From an uncultured Pseudomonadales bacterium (GTDB lineage: Bacteria; Pseudomonadota; Gammaproteobacteria; Pseudomonadales; Pseudohongiellaceae), in NCBI GenBank assembly GCA_943842505.1, contig CALTDI010000010.1:124001-188000 (forward strand): a DNA stretch of 64,000 nt. The letters run 5' to 3'. The notes beneath the pieces were generated by a model that was not told where the DNA came from, made no database searches, and worked only from the letters and a program-made list of their open reading frames with translations. Below are positions 1 to 9,215 of this stretch, in pieces. Made by a program: the position numbers and the translations under genes. How positions within the stretch are numbered: the stretch's first letter is position 1; each line of letters starts with the position of its first letter.

Positions 1-65
1 TCAACCGAATCTGCGGCCACTCAGAAGGCGGCGACTGCAGGCCGCCGATAAGTCGGAACAGCAAG

Positions 66-896
66 ATGAATAAGCCTCGTTCTATAAACGCTAAGTCTCT
101 CGCTTATTGCCTGCTGCTTAGTCTGGTCATCCCCAGCAGCTGGGCAATAATTATTCGCCACGATGTAGGGCCTGCGCGCTATGAGGTCCCGCCAAGCCGT
201 TACCCCTCCGTATTTTTCATGGAACGTCAGGGCAATCGAAAAGTCTGCGCTGCAACTGTAATTCATAGGCAGTGGGCGTTGACGGCGGCGCATTGTGTAG
301 AGCAGACGCTGCTTGGCAACACCTTAGCCAACGACCGCGACTTCGCCGTGGTCGTTGCAGGGCAAGACCGGCAGATAGATGCGGTTATCATCCATCCGGA
401 TTTCGATATGAGTGACGCTGCGGATGTGGATCTCGCCCTACTGCGATTCAAAGAGTCATCGGCAACGCCGAGAGTGATGCCAATACGCCTGCAGGAATTG
501 GAGAGTGGCTCGACAGTGAGTCTGCTAGGCTGGGGTTACTTTGGTCTGGGGACGACGGGCCGGCAATATAACGATGGCAGCCTGCGTCTCGCTATGAATC
601 GCGTCACCGATGTGAATCGGCGATTTCGCATTGAGTTCGATGACCCTAGGGATTCTGCCAGTCTGGCTTTGCCTTTGGAGGGTGTGCCGGGCTTGGGTGA
701 TAGCGGGGGGCCGGCACTGTTCGACAACGGAAATGGTCTCTTCCTCGTAGGAATCACAGTGGGTGAGGTAGAGGGAGACGATTTTTCGGAGGAAACTCAG
801 GGAAAATACGGGGCCATTGCAGTTTACGAAAGTATCGCTGTGCATATAGACTGGATCGAAACTGTCATAGGCAGTCCGGCACCATTCGATAGCTAG
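66..896 (+). CDS. Secreted trypsin-like serine protease (S1 family)
   Basis: A 276-residue protein with an N-terminal signal peptide (about residues 1-27, ending SSWA) followed by a chymotrypsin-fold domain. All three catalytic residues are visible: His76 in TAAHC, Asp122 in DVDLALL and Ser213 in GLGDSGGPA. It should therefore be an active endopeptidase in the periplasm or outside the cell. The substrate cannot be inferred. It is followed 72 bp later by a same-strand AsmA-like gene, but there is no clear operon logic. The start at 66 is chosen because the signal peptide begins immediately. Confidence 0.9.
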   Translation: MNKPRSINAKSLAYCLLLSLVIPSSWAIIIRHDVGPARYEVPPSRYPSVFFMERQGNRKVCAATVIHRQWALTAAHCVEQTLLGNTLANDRDFAVVVAGQDRQIDAVIIHPDFDMSDAADVDLALLRFKESSATPRVMPIRLQELESGSTVSLLGWGYFGLGTTGRQYNDGSLRLAMNRVTDVNRRFRIEFDDPRDSASLALPLEGVPGLGDSGGPALFDNGNGLFLVGITVGEVEGDDFSEETQGKYGAIAVYESIAVHIDWIETVIGSPAPFDS

Positions 897-968
897 TCAC
901 GCCAACGCATTACTGACAATTTAGAACAATTGCTGATTCGATTCAGTTACTGAGAGGCAGGGACAATA

Positions 969-1706
969 ATGATCAAAAAAATTCTAATCTCCGTGGTATT
1001 TCTTCTGTTGATAGTGGTTGGTGGAGTGTACTTCTATTTCGATGCGCTGGTTAAGAGCGGCGTCGAAGTCGCGGGCTCCAGTGTGTTAGGGACGGCAGTT
1101 ACCGTGGAGGGTGTGTCGATATCGCCCCTCAATGGGCAGGGTGATATCTCGGGGCTGCGCGTCGAAAACCCGGAGGGTTACAATTCACAGTATGCGTTCG
1201 AGCTAGACTCGGTCTCCGTGAGCATCAATATGGGCTCGGTGTTCAGCGATGTTCTGGAGATAGATTCGATCACCATCGTGCAGCCAACGATCACCTATGA
1301 GACGAAGATTACTACCGACAATATCCGCGCCCTGCTCGCCAATCTTCCTGAGAGTGGTGCTGCTTCCAGCGGTTCGGCAGAATCGGGTGAGGATAGTCAG
1401 CAGCTTGTCATTCATGAACTACGTATCCTGGATTCGCAGCTCAACCTTGTTGCCGCGGTTGTCACGGCGCCCATTGTCCTGACAGATATCGAGATACGCG
1501 ATATCGGTGGTGAGGGAGGATCGACCAGTGCGGTGAATGCGGTGCGTGTTGTACTTGCAGAGCTGAGTCGCTCGATTCTCAATTCCGATCTACCTAGCCT
1601 GGACTTGTTAAGAGAGTCTGTGGAAGAGCGAATAGAGGATGGGGCGCAGAAAGTCGAAGAGGCGGTCGAAGATTTGGGCGGCAGGCTGCGCGGCCTCCTG
1701 AACTAA
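969..1706 (+). CDS. AsmA/DUF748-like membrane-anchored protein
   Basis: A 245-residue protein with one N-terminal membrane segment (about residues 4-24) and a periplasmic part. Residues 30-120 read like the repeating unit of AsmA/DUF748 proteins (VTVEGVSISPLNG, then GLRVENPEGY). AsmA-like proteins are long envelope proteins linked to lipid traffic and outer-membrane assembly; this is a short version, so the role is uncertain. The C-terminus (about 205-245) is charged and helical. A purine-rich AGGCAGGGA stretch precedes the ATG. Function is inferred from weak family resemblance only. Confidence 0.65.
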   Translation: MIKKILISVVFLLLIVVGGVYFYFDALVKSGVEVAGSSVLGTAVTVEGVSISPLNGQGDISGLRVENPEGYNSQYAFELDSVSVSINMGSVFSDVLEIDSITIVQPTITYETKITTDNIRALLANLPESGAASSGSAESGEDSQQLVIHELRILDSQLNLVAAVVTAPIVLTDIEIRDIGGEGGSTSAVNAVRVVLAELSRSILNSDLPSLDLLRESVEERIEDGAQKVEEAVEDLGGRLRGLLN

Positions 1707-1750
1707 GGTTCCCGACCCTATTCGGGTCTCGCAGGCGTCTGGGAATTGCT

Positions 1751-2581
1751 CTACTCGACGCCTGTTGTGGCGCAGTTGTTTCTCTCGCTGGGCAGGAATC
1801 GGTCGGTTCTGCCGCTGATACGGTAGGCAGTCAAGCCTACCCATTCTCTGAGGGCAGTTCGAAGTTCCGAGAGATTATCGCTGAAAGAGAAATCGATGCG
1901 TAGCAGATTCCCCTTCTGCGAGTAGTGATCGACCGGATAGGCCTGCACTATCCAACCCTCCTGACAGAATACCCCAATCGATCTAGGCATATGAAATGCG
2001 GAGGTAATCAGTAGCCAGTTCTCGTCATCATCGGGCGAGACCAGTTCTCTGCTGTTTCTGGCATTCTCGGACGTATTGCGCGACTCGCTCTCGTAGACGA
2101 TGGCGCGCTCGGTCAGGCCTAGCTGATCGAACAGAATGCGGGCCATCTCTGCCTCCTTAAACTCCTGCTCGGTAACGGAACCGCTGCCGCCGGTAAAAAC
2201 GAGCTGGGCGTTGGGATAGAGTCGCGCCAGATAGAGGAAGTTGCTGAGTCGGTCGGCACCTCCGCCTAGCTCCGGCTGCTGCCAGATATTGGAGAGCCGA
2301 GGGTTGATGGCGCCTCCAAGAACGACAATACCGTCTACCTCGCCAGGCAGAGCGGCATTGCTGGTGAAACGGTTCTCCAAGGGGGCTATTAGCCACTCAC
2401 CAACGGGGAAGAAGCCTATGATCAATAGCAGTAGAGCGCAGCAAGCGAGCAGGGTGCGCGAGACTCTCTGCCAGTTCAGAAGCACCGCTATCCAGGCAGA
2501 CACGCCCAGGATGACGATCAGGCTATCTGGTGAAATGAGGGCCCAGACGATCTTGGAGGCCAGAAAGAAGACGGTGTCCAT
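1751..2581 (-). CDS. YdcF/ElyC/SanA-family (DUF218) envelope protein
   Basis: A 276-residue protein with two N-terminal membrane helices (about 10-35 and 38-60) and then a DUF218 domain. Family signatures are VDGIVVLGGAINPRLS, LVFTGGSGS, the stretch ESESRNTSENARNS, and LLITSAFHMPRS. ElyC and SanA are inner-membrane proteins linked to envelope integrity and to peptidoglycan or lipid-carrier metabolism; the exact reaction is not established. It is convergent with the AsmA-like gene, 44 bp away. Confidence 0.8.
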   Translation of the reverse strand: MDTVFFLASKIVWALISPDSLIVILGVSAWIAVLLNWQRVSRTLLACCALLLLIIGFFPVGEWLIAPLENRFTSNAALPGEVDGIVVLGGAINPRLSNIWQQPELGGGADRLSNFLYLARLYPNAQLVFTGGSGSVTEQEFKEAEMARILFDQLGLTERAIVYESESRNTSENARNSRELVSPDDDENWLLITSAFHMPRSIGVFCQEGWIVQAYPVDHYSQKGNLLRIDFSFSDNLSELRTALREWVGLTAYRISGRTDRFLPSERNNCATTGVE

Positions 2582-2732
2582 GAAGGCTCTGCAGTCGCTT
2601 TACGGTAAATAAGGCTTTGAATGCTAACCCAAAATAGGGCGGATCACATCGCTATTTTTAAGCCTTAGCTTGTGCCATCGAATTTGCTACTATCCGTTCA
2701 CTGAATCAAATATAACCACGTAGGAGTTAGAC

Positions 2733-3212
2733 ATGACGATCCAAGTCGGAGACAAGGTTCCATCGGTAAATTTCAAGCACATGACTGCAGAGGGACCCGC
2801 AGACATAAGCAGTGATGAGATATTTGCAGGCAAGAAGGTGGTCTTCTTTGCCGTGCCTGGCGCTTTCACGCCGGGCTGTTCATTGACGCATCTGCCTGGC
2901 TTCGTAGTCAACGCCGATGCGCTGAAGGCTAAGGGCGCCGACACTATAGCCTGCATGGCGGTGAATGACGCTTTCGTCATGGGTGCCTGGGGTCAGAATC
3001 AGAATGCCGAAGAGATAATGATGCTTGCCGATGGCAATGCTGAATTCACCGCCGCAATTGGTCTTGAGCTGGACGCCAGTGGCTTCGGCATGGGTAAGCG
3101 CGCGCAGCGATTTGGCATGATCGTCGAAGACGGCACGGTGACTTATCTCGGCATCGAGGCCCCCGGCGAGATCAAGGTAAGCTCTGCAGAGGCTATGCTA
3201 GAGCAACTCTAG
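2733..3212 (+). CDS. Peroxiredoxin, Prx5/AhpE-like thiol peroxidase
   Basis: A 159-residue cytoplasmic peroxiredoxin. The peroxidatic cysteine is Cys49 in PGAFTPGCS, matching PxxxTxxC, and a Prx5-type LPGF follows. The downstream AQRFGMIVEDG is also typical of the Prx5 subfamily. It reduces H2O2 and organic hydroperoxides with thioredoxin or glutaredoxin as donor. AGGAG lies 7 bases before the ATG. It stands alone. It contrasts with the second peroxiredoxin at 22570, which has selenocysteine at the equivalent position. Confidence 0.92.
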   Translation: MTIQVGDKVPSVNFKHMTAEGPADISSDEIFAGKKVVFFAVPGAFTPGCSLTHLPGFVVNADALKAKGADTIACMAVNDAFVMGAWGQNQNAEEIMMLADGNAEFTAAIGLELDASGFGMGKRAQRFGMIVEDGTVTYLGIEAPGEIKVSSAEAMLEQL

Positions 3213-3427
3213 GGGTTTCTTGTCTAGGTATTGGGGGCAATGTCCCTGCATGTATCGCGTGTTCATGCCCTCCAATGCCTTCATCAATTCTGCTAGAGAT
3301 AATTCAGGCTCTGTAAGCTTATGTGGTTAACGGGTATCGCTTCGTTGATATCAGGCACTGGAAGGCTTTCTGAATCAGTAACAGATCGGATCGATTGCAA
3401 GACCAAGAATAAAAACAGGGAATCCTG

Positions 3428-5113
3428 ATGAGCGCGAATACGCAACAAGTCGAAAGCATACCCATGCGAAGCAAGATAGGCCTATGGCTGGGCCCCTTGG
3501 TTTTCATTCTTGTACTGTTATTCGTAGATCTTGATCCTGGCAATCCTCTGGTAACTCGAATGGCCGCGGTAATTTTACTGATGGCTATTTGGTGGATTAC
3601 CGAGGCTATTCCACTTTCCGCAACGGCGCTGCTTCCCATCGTGCTATTTCCTCTGTTGGGAATAATGCGCGGTCGTCTGGTGCCCGCTACAAATCAGATC
3701 GATTTCGAGACGGCAAGCTTACGCAATGGTCTTAGCCCCTCCGATCTGGATATCATTTACCCTAACGTAGCCGGTCAGTATATGGACTGGATAATCCTGC
3801 TATTTCTCGGCGGATTCATCATTGCTACTGCGGTGGAAAAATGGGCTCTGCATAAGCGTATCGCCTTACACATACTCAAATTAATCGGCGGGCAGCCGCA
3901 TCGTCTCGTTCTGGGTTTCATGGTTGCCACCGGATTTCTCTCTATGTGGCTATCGAATACCTCTACCGCGTTAATGATGATGCCCATGGGTATGTCGCTA
4001 ATTCTTTTATATGAAGAGTTGAATCGAGAGGCCGCGGCTAAGGGTGCCATTATCGACAAGCGAGCAGAAAACTTCCCCCTGACTCTCTTGTTAGGCATCG
4101 CCTATTCGGCCTCTATCGGTGGCTTCGCCACACTGATAGGCACGCCTCCTAACGGCGTGCTCGTGACTCAGATGCCACAGTTGTTTCCCGAAGCGCCAGA
4201 GATCACCTTTGCCTCCTGGATGGTCTTTGCCCTGCCTATGAGTGCCGCATATATGCTGATTGCCTGGTTCGTGCTGACCAGGTTTGTGTTTCCTCTGCCC
4301 GCGACGACCCCCTTCAGTGGTCGCGATTTCATCCGCGATGAGATCGCCAAGCTAGGCGTGATGTCCTCCGAGGAGAAGAGGGTCACCTTCGTGTTTGTCA
4401 GCGCAGCACTATTATGGATGACGAGAAAGGAGCGCCTGTTTGGTGCCGACGTAGATATATTTGGTTGGAGTCACTACCTGGATTCCTTTCTCGGCTATAT
4501 GGGCGCCGAACCGGTCGGCTATATGATAGACGATGGAACCGTATCGATAGCGATGGCGCTGCTGCTTTTCATCATTCCTGCCAGCAAGAAAGCCGGTGGT
4601 CGCTTGATGGATTGGGAAGACGCGAAAAAGGTGCCATGGGGCATCTTGTTATTGTTTGGCGGCGGTCTAGCCCTCGCGAAGGGATTTACCACATCCGGTC
4701 TGGGCAGCTTTATCGCCGGGCAGCTTCAGTCTCTGCTGGGTGATGCCAGCCCTCTGGTTATCGTGATGAGTACGGTAGGCTTCATTACCGGGCTTACCGA
4801 GGTAACATCAAATACGGCGACTATTTCCCTGTCTCTGCCTATTATGGCCAGCCTGTCTCAGGCCATAGGCGTGCATCCGCTGCTGCTGCTAATACCGACG
4901 ACTCTGGCAGCCTCCTGTGCCTTTATGCTGCCAGTGTCTACTCCGCCGAATGCAATAGTCTACGGCTCTGGACGGGTGCCGATAATGAAGATGGTGGTGG
5001 CGGGGATCTGGCTGGACATTATTTCGGTGTTTTTGCTCACGCTCTTCGTCTACACCTTGGGTCATCTAGCCTTCGGCGTATTAGGCCCATTTCCGGACTG
5101 GGCCGCACCCTAG
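3428..5113 (+). CDS. SLC13/DASS-family sodium:dicarboxylate (anion) symporter
   Basis: A 561-residue polytopic inner-membrane protein. The two SNT signatures of the DASS family are present: LSNTSTALMMMP near residue 178 and TSNTATISLSLP near residue 460, marking the two inverted-repeat halves that bind sodium and carboxylate. A loop of about 30 residues near 80-110 is longer than in compact members. It probably imports C4-dicarboxylates or related anions with sodium. It appears monocistronic, with a possible terminator hairpin about 140 bp downstream. Confidence 0.88.
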   Translation: MSANTQQVESIPMRSKIGLWLGPLVFILVLLFVDLDPGNPLVTRMAAVILLMAIWWITEAIPLSATALLPIVLFPLLGIMRGRLVPATNQIDFETASLRNGLSPSDLDIIYPNVAGQYMDWIILLFLGGFIIATAVEKWALHKRIALHILKLIGGQPHRLVLGFMVATGFLSMWLSNTSTALMMMPMGMSLILLYEELNREAAAKGAIIDKRAENFPLTLLLGIAYSASIGGFATLIGTPPNGVLVTQMPQLFPEAPEITFASWMVFALPMSAAYMLIAWFVLTRFVFPLPATTPFSGRDFIRDEIAKLGVMSSEEKRVTFVFVSAALLWMTRKERLFGADVDIFGWSHYLDSFLGYMGAEPVGYMIDDGTVSIAMALLLFIIPASKKAGGRLMDWEDAKKVPWGILLLFGGGLALAKGFTTSGLGSFIAGQLQSLLGDASPLVIVMSTVGFITGLTEVTSNTATISLSLPIMASLSQAIGVHPLLLLIPTTLAASCAFMLPVSTPPNAIVYGSGRVPIMKMVVAGIWLDIISVFLLTLFVYTLGHLAFGVLGPFPDWAAP

Positions 5114-5253
5114 GACGCTGAATTTTAGAAATAATTGAAGAAAGGCCAAAAAATGCGGTGGCTACACCCTCTTTATGCTATGTTTTATCGTTATATAGAG
5201 TGTCCGGTTGGTATTTCCTCAAAGAATCAGGGTGTTAAGCCCGGTGAGGTGGT

Positions 5254-5284
5254 GGGAAAATCGCCAGTACGCGATTTTTTTCGC
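5254..5284 (+). terminator. Possible Rho-independent terminator
   Basis: A 7-bp stem, AAATCGC pairing with GCGATTT around a CAGTAC loop, is followed by a T-run. It lies between the SLC13 gene and the diguanylate cyclase gene, so it may end the transporter transcript. The stem is short. Confidence 0.5.
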
Positions 5285-5334
5285 CAACGGATGTTGTCAT
5301 CCAGCCGAAAACAACGATTAGCTTTTGAAAATTT

Positions 5335-6000
5335 ATGAATGGTGAGCAGATAGACAATAAGGTGGCAGTGAAACCCTGTCCAGCTGGCGATGAGAATTGC
5401 ACGAATCTCTCTGATGTGCAGCGCCTTCAGGAAGAGATTAGACAATTAGCCGCGTTGGTGCGCACGGACGAGCTAACTCGCCTATTCAATTATCGCTACT
5501 TCAATCAGGCGTTGAGTCTGGAGATGGAGCGTACGCGCCGTTCTGGCCAGCCCACCTGTCTGATCATGATAGACTTGGATCATTTTAAGACAATCAATGA
5601 TGCCTACGGTCATGAGGTCGGAAATGTCGTACTTGGCCACATATCTACCCTTATAAAAAAGACAGTGCGTAGGCTCGACATACCATGTCGATACGGAGGT
5701 GAGGAATTCACAATTATTCTTCCCGATACAACTCTCAAACAGGGTGTGCGCTTCGCGAATCGTCTTCGTCTTATCATTGAAAACTCTCCGGCGAAAGCAC
5801 CCGACGCTCTATTGGGAATTGAGGCGAGCTTTGGTGTTGACGTCTACGAGAAGGGCGATCAACAGACAGAAAAAGAATTTGTTGAGAAGGTTGATTCCTA
5901 TCTCTATCTGGCAAAACAGGAAGGGCGTAATAGAGTTTGCCACCGGCCCCTTAGCGAAGGGGCTAGCGACACAGCGCAGACAAACAGCGCCAAGAAATAG
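5335..6000 (+). CDS. Diguanylate cyclase (GGDEF domain, GGEEF active site)
   Basis: A 221-residue soluble protein. A short N-terminal region (1-45) with a heptad-like helix leads into a GGDEF domain. The active-site loop is GGEEF at residues 121-125, so it should make cyclic di-GMP from two GTP. The inhibitory I-site RxxD (Arg112-Asp115 in RRLD) sits exactly five residues before GGEEF, so product inhibition is expected. No sensor domain or membrane segment is present, so the input signal is unknown. An alternative upstream start is not supported by a ribosome site. Confidence 0.9.
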   Translation: MNGEQIDNKVAVKPCPAGDENCTNLSDVQRLQEEIRQLAALVRTDELTRLFNYRYFNQALSLEMERTRRSGQPTCLIMIDLDHFKTINDAYGHEVGNVVLGHISTLIKKTVRRLDIPCRYGGEEFTIILPDTTLKQGVRFANRLRLIIENSPAKAPDALLGIEASFGVDVYEKGDQQTEKEFVEKVDSYLYLAKQEGRNRVCHRPLSEGASDTAQTNSAKK

Positions 6001-6033
6001 TACCTGAGTCCTGCTGTAAACCAGCCCGAAAAC

Positions 6034-6702
6034 CTAAACCCTACTTTTTTCCTCGGCTATCATCTGTGCAAGGTGGTAAAGAATTGCTGCGGTCGCGCCC
6101 CAAATCCGAAATCGTTCAAATTGAAGCTCGAGTACTTTTCTCGATTGCTTGTCATAGTTCATTGTCGAGGAGGTATAGGCATTTCTGTCGAGTAAAAGTG
6201 ACAGAGGTACATGAAAGATCTCGGCAACTTCTATTGGGCAGGGCTTGAGTTGAAGACCAGGCTCTATAAGGCCTACGATAGGCGTAATCTGAAAGCCCGA
6301 CGGAAGCGCCATGTCTCCCAGGCGACCTATCACCTCTACCTTGTCTTGAGCTAGGCCAATCTCTTCTTCGCTCTCTCGCAGTGCCGTCGCCACAACATCC
6401 ACATCCATGTCATCTGCGGACCCGCCAGGCAGGCTGACTTGGCCAGCGTGACTGTTTAAATTTTCAGAGCGCACTGTCAGTACGATCTCGCTATTATTGC
6501 CTGCGCCATGACGCGTGATGGGGATTAAGACAGAGGCTTTGCGCAGGGGAGCAGTCCGCGCTTGCATCATCTTATTGACAGAGTTATCGGGGTGAAATAT
6601 CGGGTCGGGGTTTTCGTTACCGTTGCGAGAAAAATAGGCTATCAGGTCATCGAAGACCTGCTGCGCATCATTGTCATCTTGGTATTTATCACGTCTGCTC
6701 AT
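6034..6702 (-). CDS. nudL: NUDIX hydrolase, CoA pyrophosphatase NudL-like
   Basis: A 222-residue NUDIX protein of the CoA pyrophosphatase (UPF0035) group. The family motif LNSHAGQVSLPGG leads into a NUDIX box GGSADDMD...ATALRESEEEIGL, with the substitutions usual in NudL. It is expected to split CoA or oxidised CoA into 4'-phosphopantetheine and 3',5'-ADP. It is cytoplasmic, and its end lies 34 bp from the convergent diguanylate cyclase gene. Confidence 0.88.
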   Translation of the reverse strand: MSRRDKYQDDNDAQQVFDDLIAYFSRNGNENPDPIFHPDNSVNKMMQARTAPLRKASVLIPITRHGAGNNSEIVLTVRSENLNSHAGQVSLPGGSADDMDVDVVATALRESEEEIGLAQDKVEVIGRLGDMALPSGFQITPIVGLIEPGLQLKPCPIEVAEIFHVPLSLLLDRNAYTSSTMNYDKQSRKVLELQFERFRIWGATAAILYHLAQMIAEEKSRV

Positions 6703-6746
6703 TGCGCTGACACTATACCCTAATCGCTAATTTGTAAAAGGCGGAA

Positions 6747-6778
6747 ATAAAAATGCCGACTTGCGTCGGCATTTTTAT
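6747..6778 (-). terminator. Bidirectional Rho-independent terminator
   Basis: A hairpin with arms AATGCCGAC and GTCGGCATT, a TTGC loop and flanking A and T runs. It lies just after the stop of the TonB receptor gene on the minus strand and before the start of nudL, so it most likely ends the receptor transcript. Confidence 0.85.
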
Positions 6779-6793
6779 ATTGCGCTATTGAGG

Positions 6794-8872
6794 TTACTTA
6801 TAGTTCCAGGTAACTCCAAAGAACGCTCTCACAGGCTGGCCAGGGAAATAGCGATCGCCGTTAAACGTAGTCCAGTCAGCACGTTCTGCATATTTTTCGT
6901 CGGTGACGTTTAGAACATTTACGTAGAAACTCAGGTCGTCATTGACTTGATATTGCGTTCTCCAATTCAATATGTCGTGGCCTTCATAGTCTGCTGTGTT
7001 TTCCGGGTTCGTATAGTAGTCGCCCATGTTAACCCATTCGACTTCGCTTAGAATTGCGCTGGTTGGGCGCCACTGTAGGCGAAGATTGCCGAACGTGTTT
7101 GGAGCGGTATCTATATCGTTACCGTTTATGTCTATACCGCCTGAGAGCTGAGATTTCTCGTAGGTATGCTTGGCCAGGTTGACGACGCCCTGTACAGAAA
7201 GTGTATCTGAAATATCGTAGCCCATGGCAAATTCGATACCTCGATGAGCGGTATGGCTATCATTCAGATTTTCTCTTGCGCTGTTAGTGAGAATTTCATT
7301 CTCCTTGTCCATGAAGTACCACGAGGCAGAATAGTTCCAGTTGTCACCTGCACCTTTCAATGATATTTCATAACTGTCGAGTTCTACCGAGTCTAAACTC
7401 GCCACCGTCTGCGAATTTTGTAAACGATATAACTCAGTGGCCTGCGGTGCGCGAAAACCCTGTTGTACTCTAAATTGGAGATCGTGGTTGTCGTTCAAGG
7501 CATAGCTCAGGCCCAGCTTTGGAGAGAGGTTAGTAAAGCTGTCATCTCTGTCGGCAGGGCGGTTATAGCGACAACCGAATCGGCAGGCGACGCCGAATTC
7601 ATCGGTGCGACCGTCCAACATCTTGTTGTCATACTCATATCCCATGTTCTCCAGGCGTAGGCCTAGAGATATTTCCCAGCCACTTCCCAGATCTTGCTCG
7701 TAGTTAACGAATCCGGCAACTTGTTGAATATCTACATCATAGTCGTAGTGTTTGCCCTGTGGGATCGAATTACGTAGAAAGAATGAACCCGTGGTTGGAT
7801 TTGGTTGAGTCTGCTTCAGTGAGCCGCTGGTATCTTCGAGATCGAGGCCCATTGCAAACTCGGCGCCATTGTCCAGAGTCCTGTAGGCAGCCAACTGCAG
7901 ACCAAGGCTACGCTGTTCGGTGTCTTCTATGGGCTGACCTGGCAAGAAGTGCTGCATGAAGTTCATATTCACTTCGCGAAAGTAGGGAGTCAAAACCACT
8001 TCCCAGTCATTAACCTGTTGAGTGATAGTTGTCCAAACTCGGCCGTTGACGCTATCGCGATAAGCCTCTGGGTTAGGATTGGTAGCCCGCAGTGCGCTGT
8101 CGGCATAGGAGTTAGTGCCAGTTACGTAGCCAGCGGTCTCCTGATTCAGGTTTATCATGGTAAAGCCGCCATCAAGAGTCGCGCCGTTCTTAGTGGTGTA
8201 GTTGTAAAGCCATGAAACTTTTTGCTGATCGACACCGCTATCATCGCGATAGCCTTCTTCATCAGTGCCATTTACCATCAGCAGTTGCTTGAAGTTGCCG
8301 TAGTCCTTACCGAATGAGCCGCGAATTCGTTTTGACCCACGTGGTCCCTGCTCGAGCATGATCTCGCCGGCATCGCCAGCCTTGGGGAGTACCACATTGA
8401 TCAGGCCGTGAATGGCATTTGAACCCCAGAATGCACTGCCCGGTCCGCGCACTACTTCTATGCTTGAAGCATTTTCGGAGTGAGTGTCGAACATTTCGTT
8501 CACATTACAGAAGCCGGCTGAGCGCACTGGTATGCTGTTCTCGGCGACAAGAAACGCACCGCAGGCACCCGCGCCAGTCATAACGGCTGAACGGATAGCG
8601 ACCAGGCTCTCCTGTCCATTATTCCGATGAATGCTCACCCCTGGAAGTCTGTTTAATGATTCCTGCAGATGAGTATGGTTGATTAAATCCAATTCCTGCT
8701 CGCCGAGCACAGAGACGGCCGCGTTAACATCGGCGAGTCCTGCCGATTTTCTTAGTGTTGATGTAACCTGGATTTCTTCGATGGCCTGTTGACCATTTTG
8801 AGCAAGCGCCGCCGGCGCTGCTGCCAGGGCAGTCGCAGTGGCAATACTGCTGACAAGTAACTTCCGAATCAT
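6794..8872 (-). CDS. TonB-dependent outer-membrane receptor
   Basis: A 692-residue receptor with signal peptide (1-24, ending ALAQ), an N-terminal plug domain (about 45-170; SIEVVRGPGSAFWGSNA is the plug signature) and a 22-strand-type barrel. The C-terminus ends WNYK rather than the usual phenylalanine. It would import a large or scarce ligand using TonB energy. Architecture resembles vitamin/siderophore-type receptors, but the ligand cannot be named. GGAG lies 7 bases before the ATG. No partner transport genes are adjacent. Confidence 0.9.
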   Translation of the reverse strand: MIRKLLVSSIATATALAAAPAALAQNGQQAIEEIQVTSTLRKSAGLADVNAAVSVLGEQELDLINHTHLQESLNRLPGVSIHRNNGQESLVAIRSAVMTGAGACGAFLVAENSIPVRSAGFCNVNEMFDTHSENASSIEVVRGPGSAFWGSNAIHGLINVVLPKAGDAGEIMLEQGPRGSKRIRGSFGKDYGNFKQLLMVNGTDEEGYRDDSGVDQQKVSWLYNYTTKNGATLDGGFTMINLNQETAGYVTGTNSYADSALRATNPNPEAYRDSVNGRVWTTITQQVNDWEVVLTPYFREVNMNFMQHFLPGQPIEDTEQRSLGLQLAAYRTLDNGAEFAMGLDLEDTSGSLKQTQPNPTTGSFFLRNSIPQGKHYDYDVDIQQVAGFVNYEQDLGSGWEISLGLRLENMGYEYDNKMLDGRTDEFGVACRFGCRYNRPADRDDSFTNLSPKLGLSYALNDNHDLQFRVQQGFRAPQATELYRLQNSQTVASLDSVELDSYEISLKGAGDNWNYSASWYFMDKENEILTNSARENLNDSHTAHRGIEFAMGYDISDTLSVQGVVNLAKHTYEKSQLSGGIDINGNDIDTAPNTFGNLRLQWRPTSAILSEVEWVNMGDYYTNPENTADYEGHDILNWRTQYQVNDDLSFYVNVLNVTDEKYAERADWTTFNGDRYFPGQPVRAFFGVTWNYK

Positions 8873-9215
8873 TCTAATTCTCCAATTTGTGGGATTACCC
8901 TCTATCCGGCATGATCGCTCTGTGTCGATTCCTTCATGTAGATAAAATCAGGGTTGGATGTAACGTTCCTTATTTTCATTAATGGCCAGCTAAGGAAATT
9001 TCTCCGGGGGCTAAAAAACTAGCCTTTTTGCTGGTCTGTACATTGGCGGTTAGTCTACTAACGCGCAAATATATCACAGGTTATCGACCTATTCCCCTGT
9101 CTTTGCACCCCTAGGTTTTACCACGTACACTAACTCCCGGATTTGAGACAAGCCGCACGGTAGCTGCGGCTTAGAGACCGCTGCCAAGGTCTAGCGGGTG
9201 GAGACGGAGACGCCA
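8873..9215. other. Divergent intergenic region, promoters not resolved
   Basis: This 343-bp region separates the minus-strand TonB receptor gene from the plus-strand 9216 operon and should hold promoters for both. The only structure I see is a hairpin at about 9148-9172 (AAGCCGCA pairing with TGCGGCTT) without a T-run. No Fur box or riboswitch was recognised. Confidence 0.4.

Noticed and set aside
5135-5338. A 67-codon open frame before the diguanylate cyclase gene, considered also as a riboswitch region
   Set aside because: No family resemblance and no ribosome site; a terminator hairpin lies in it, and I see no c-di-GMP or other known aptamer core.
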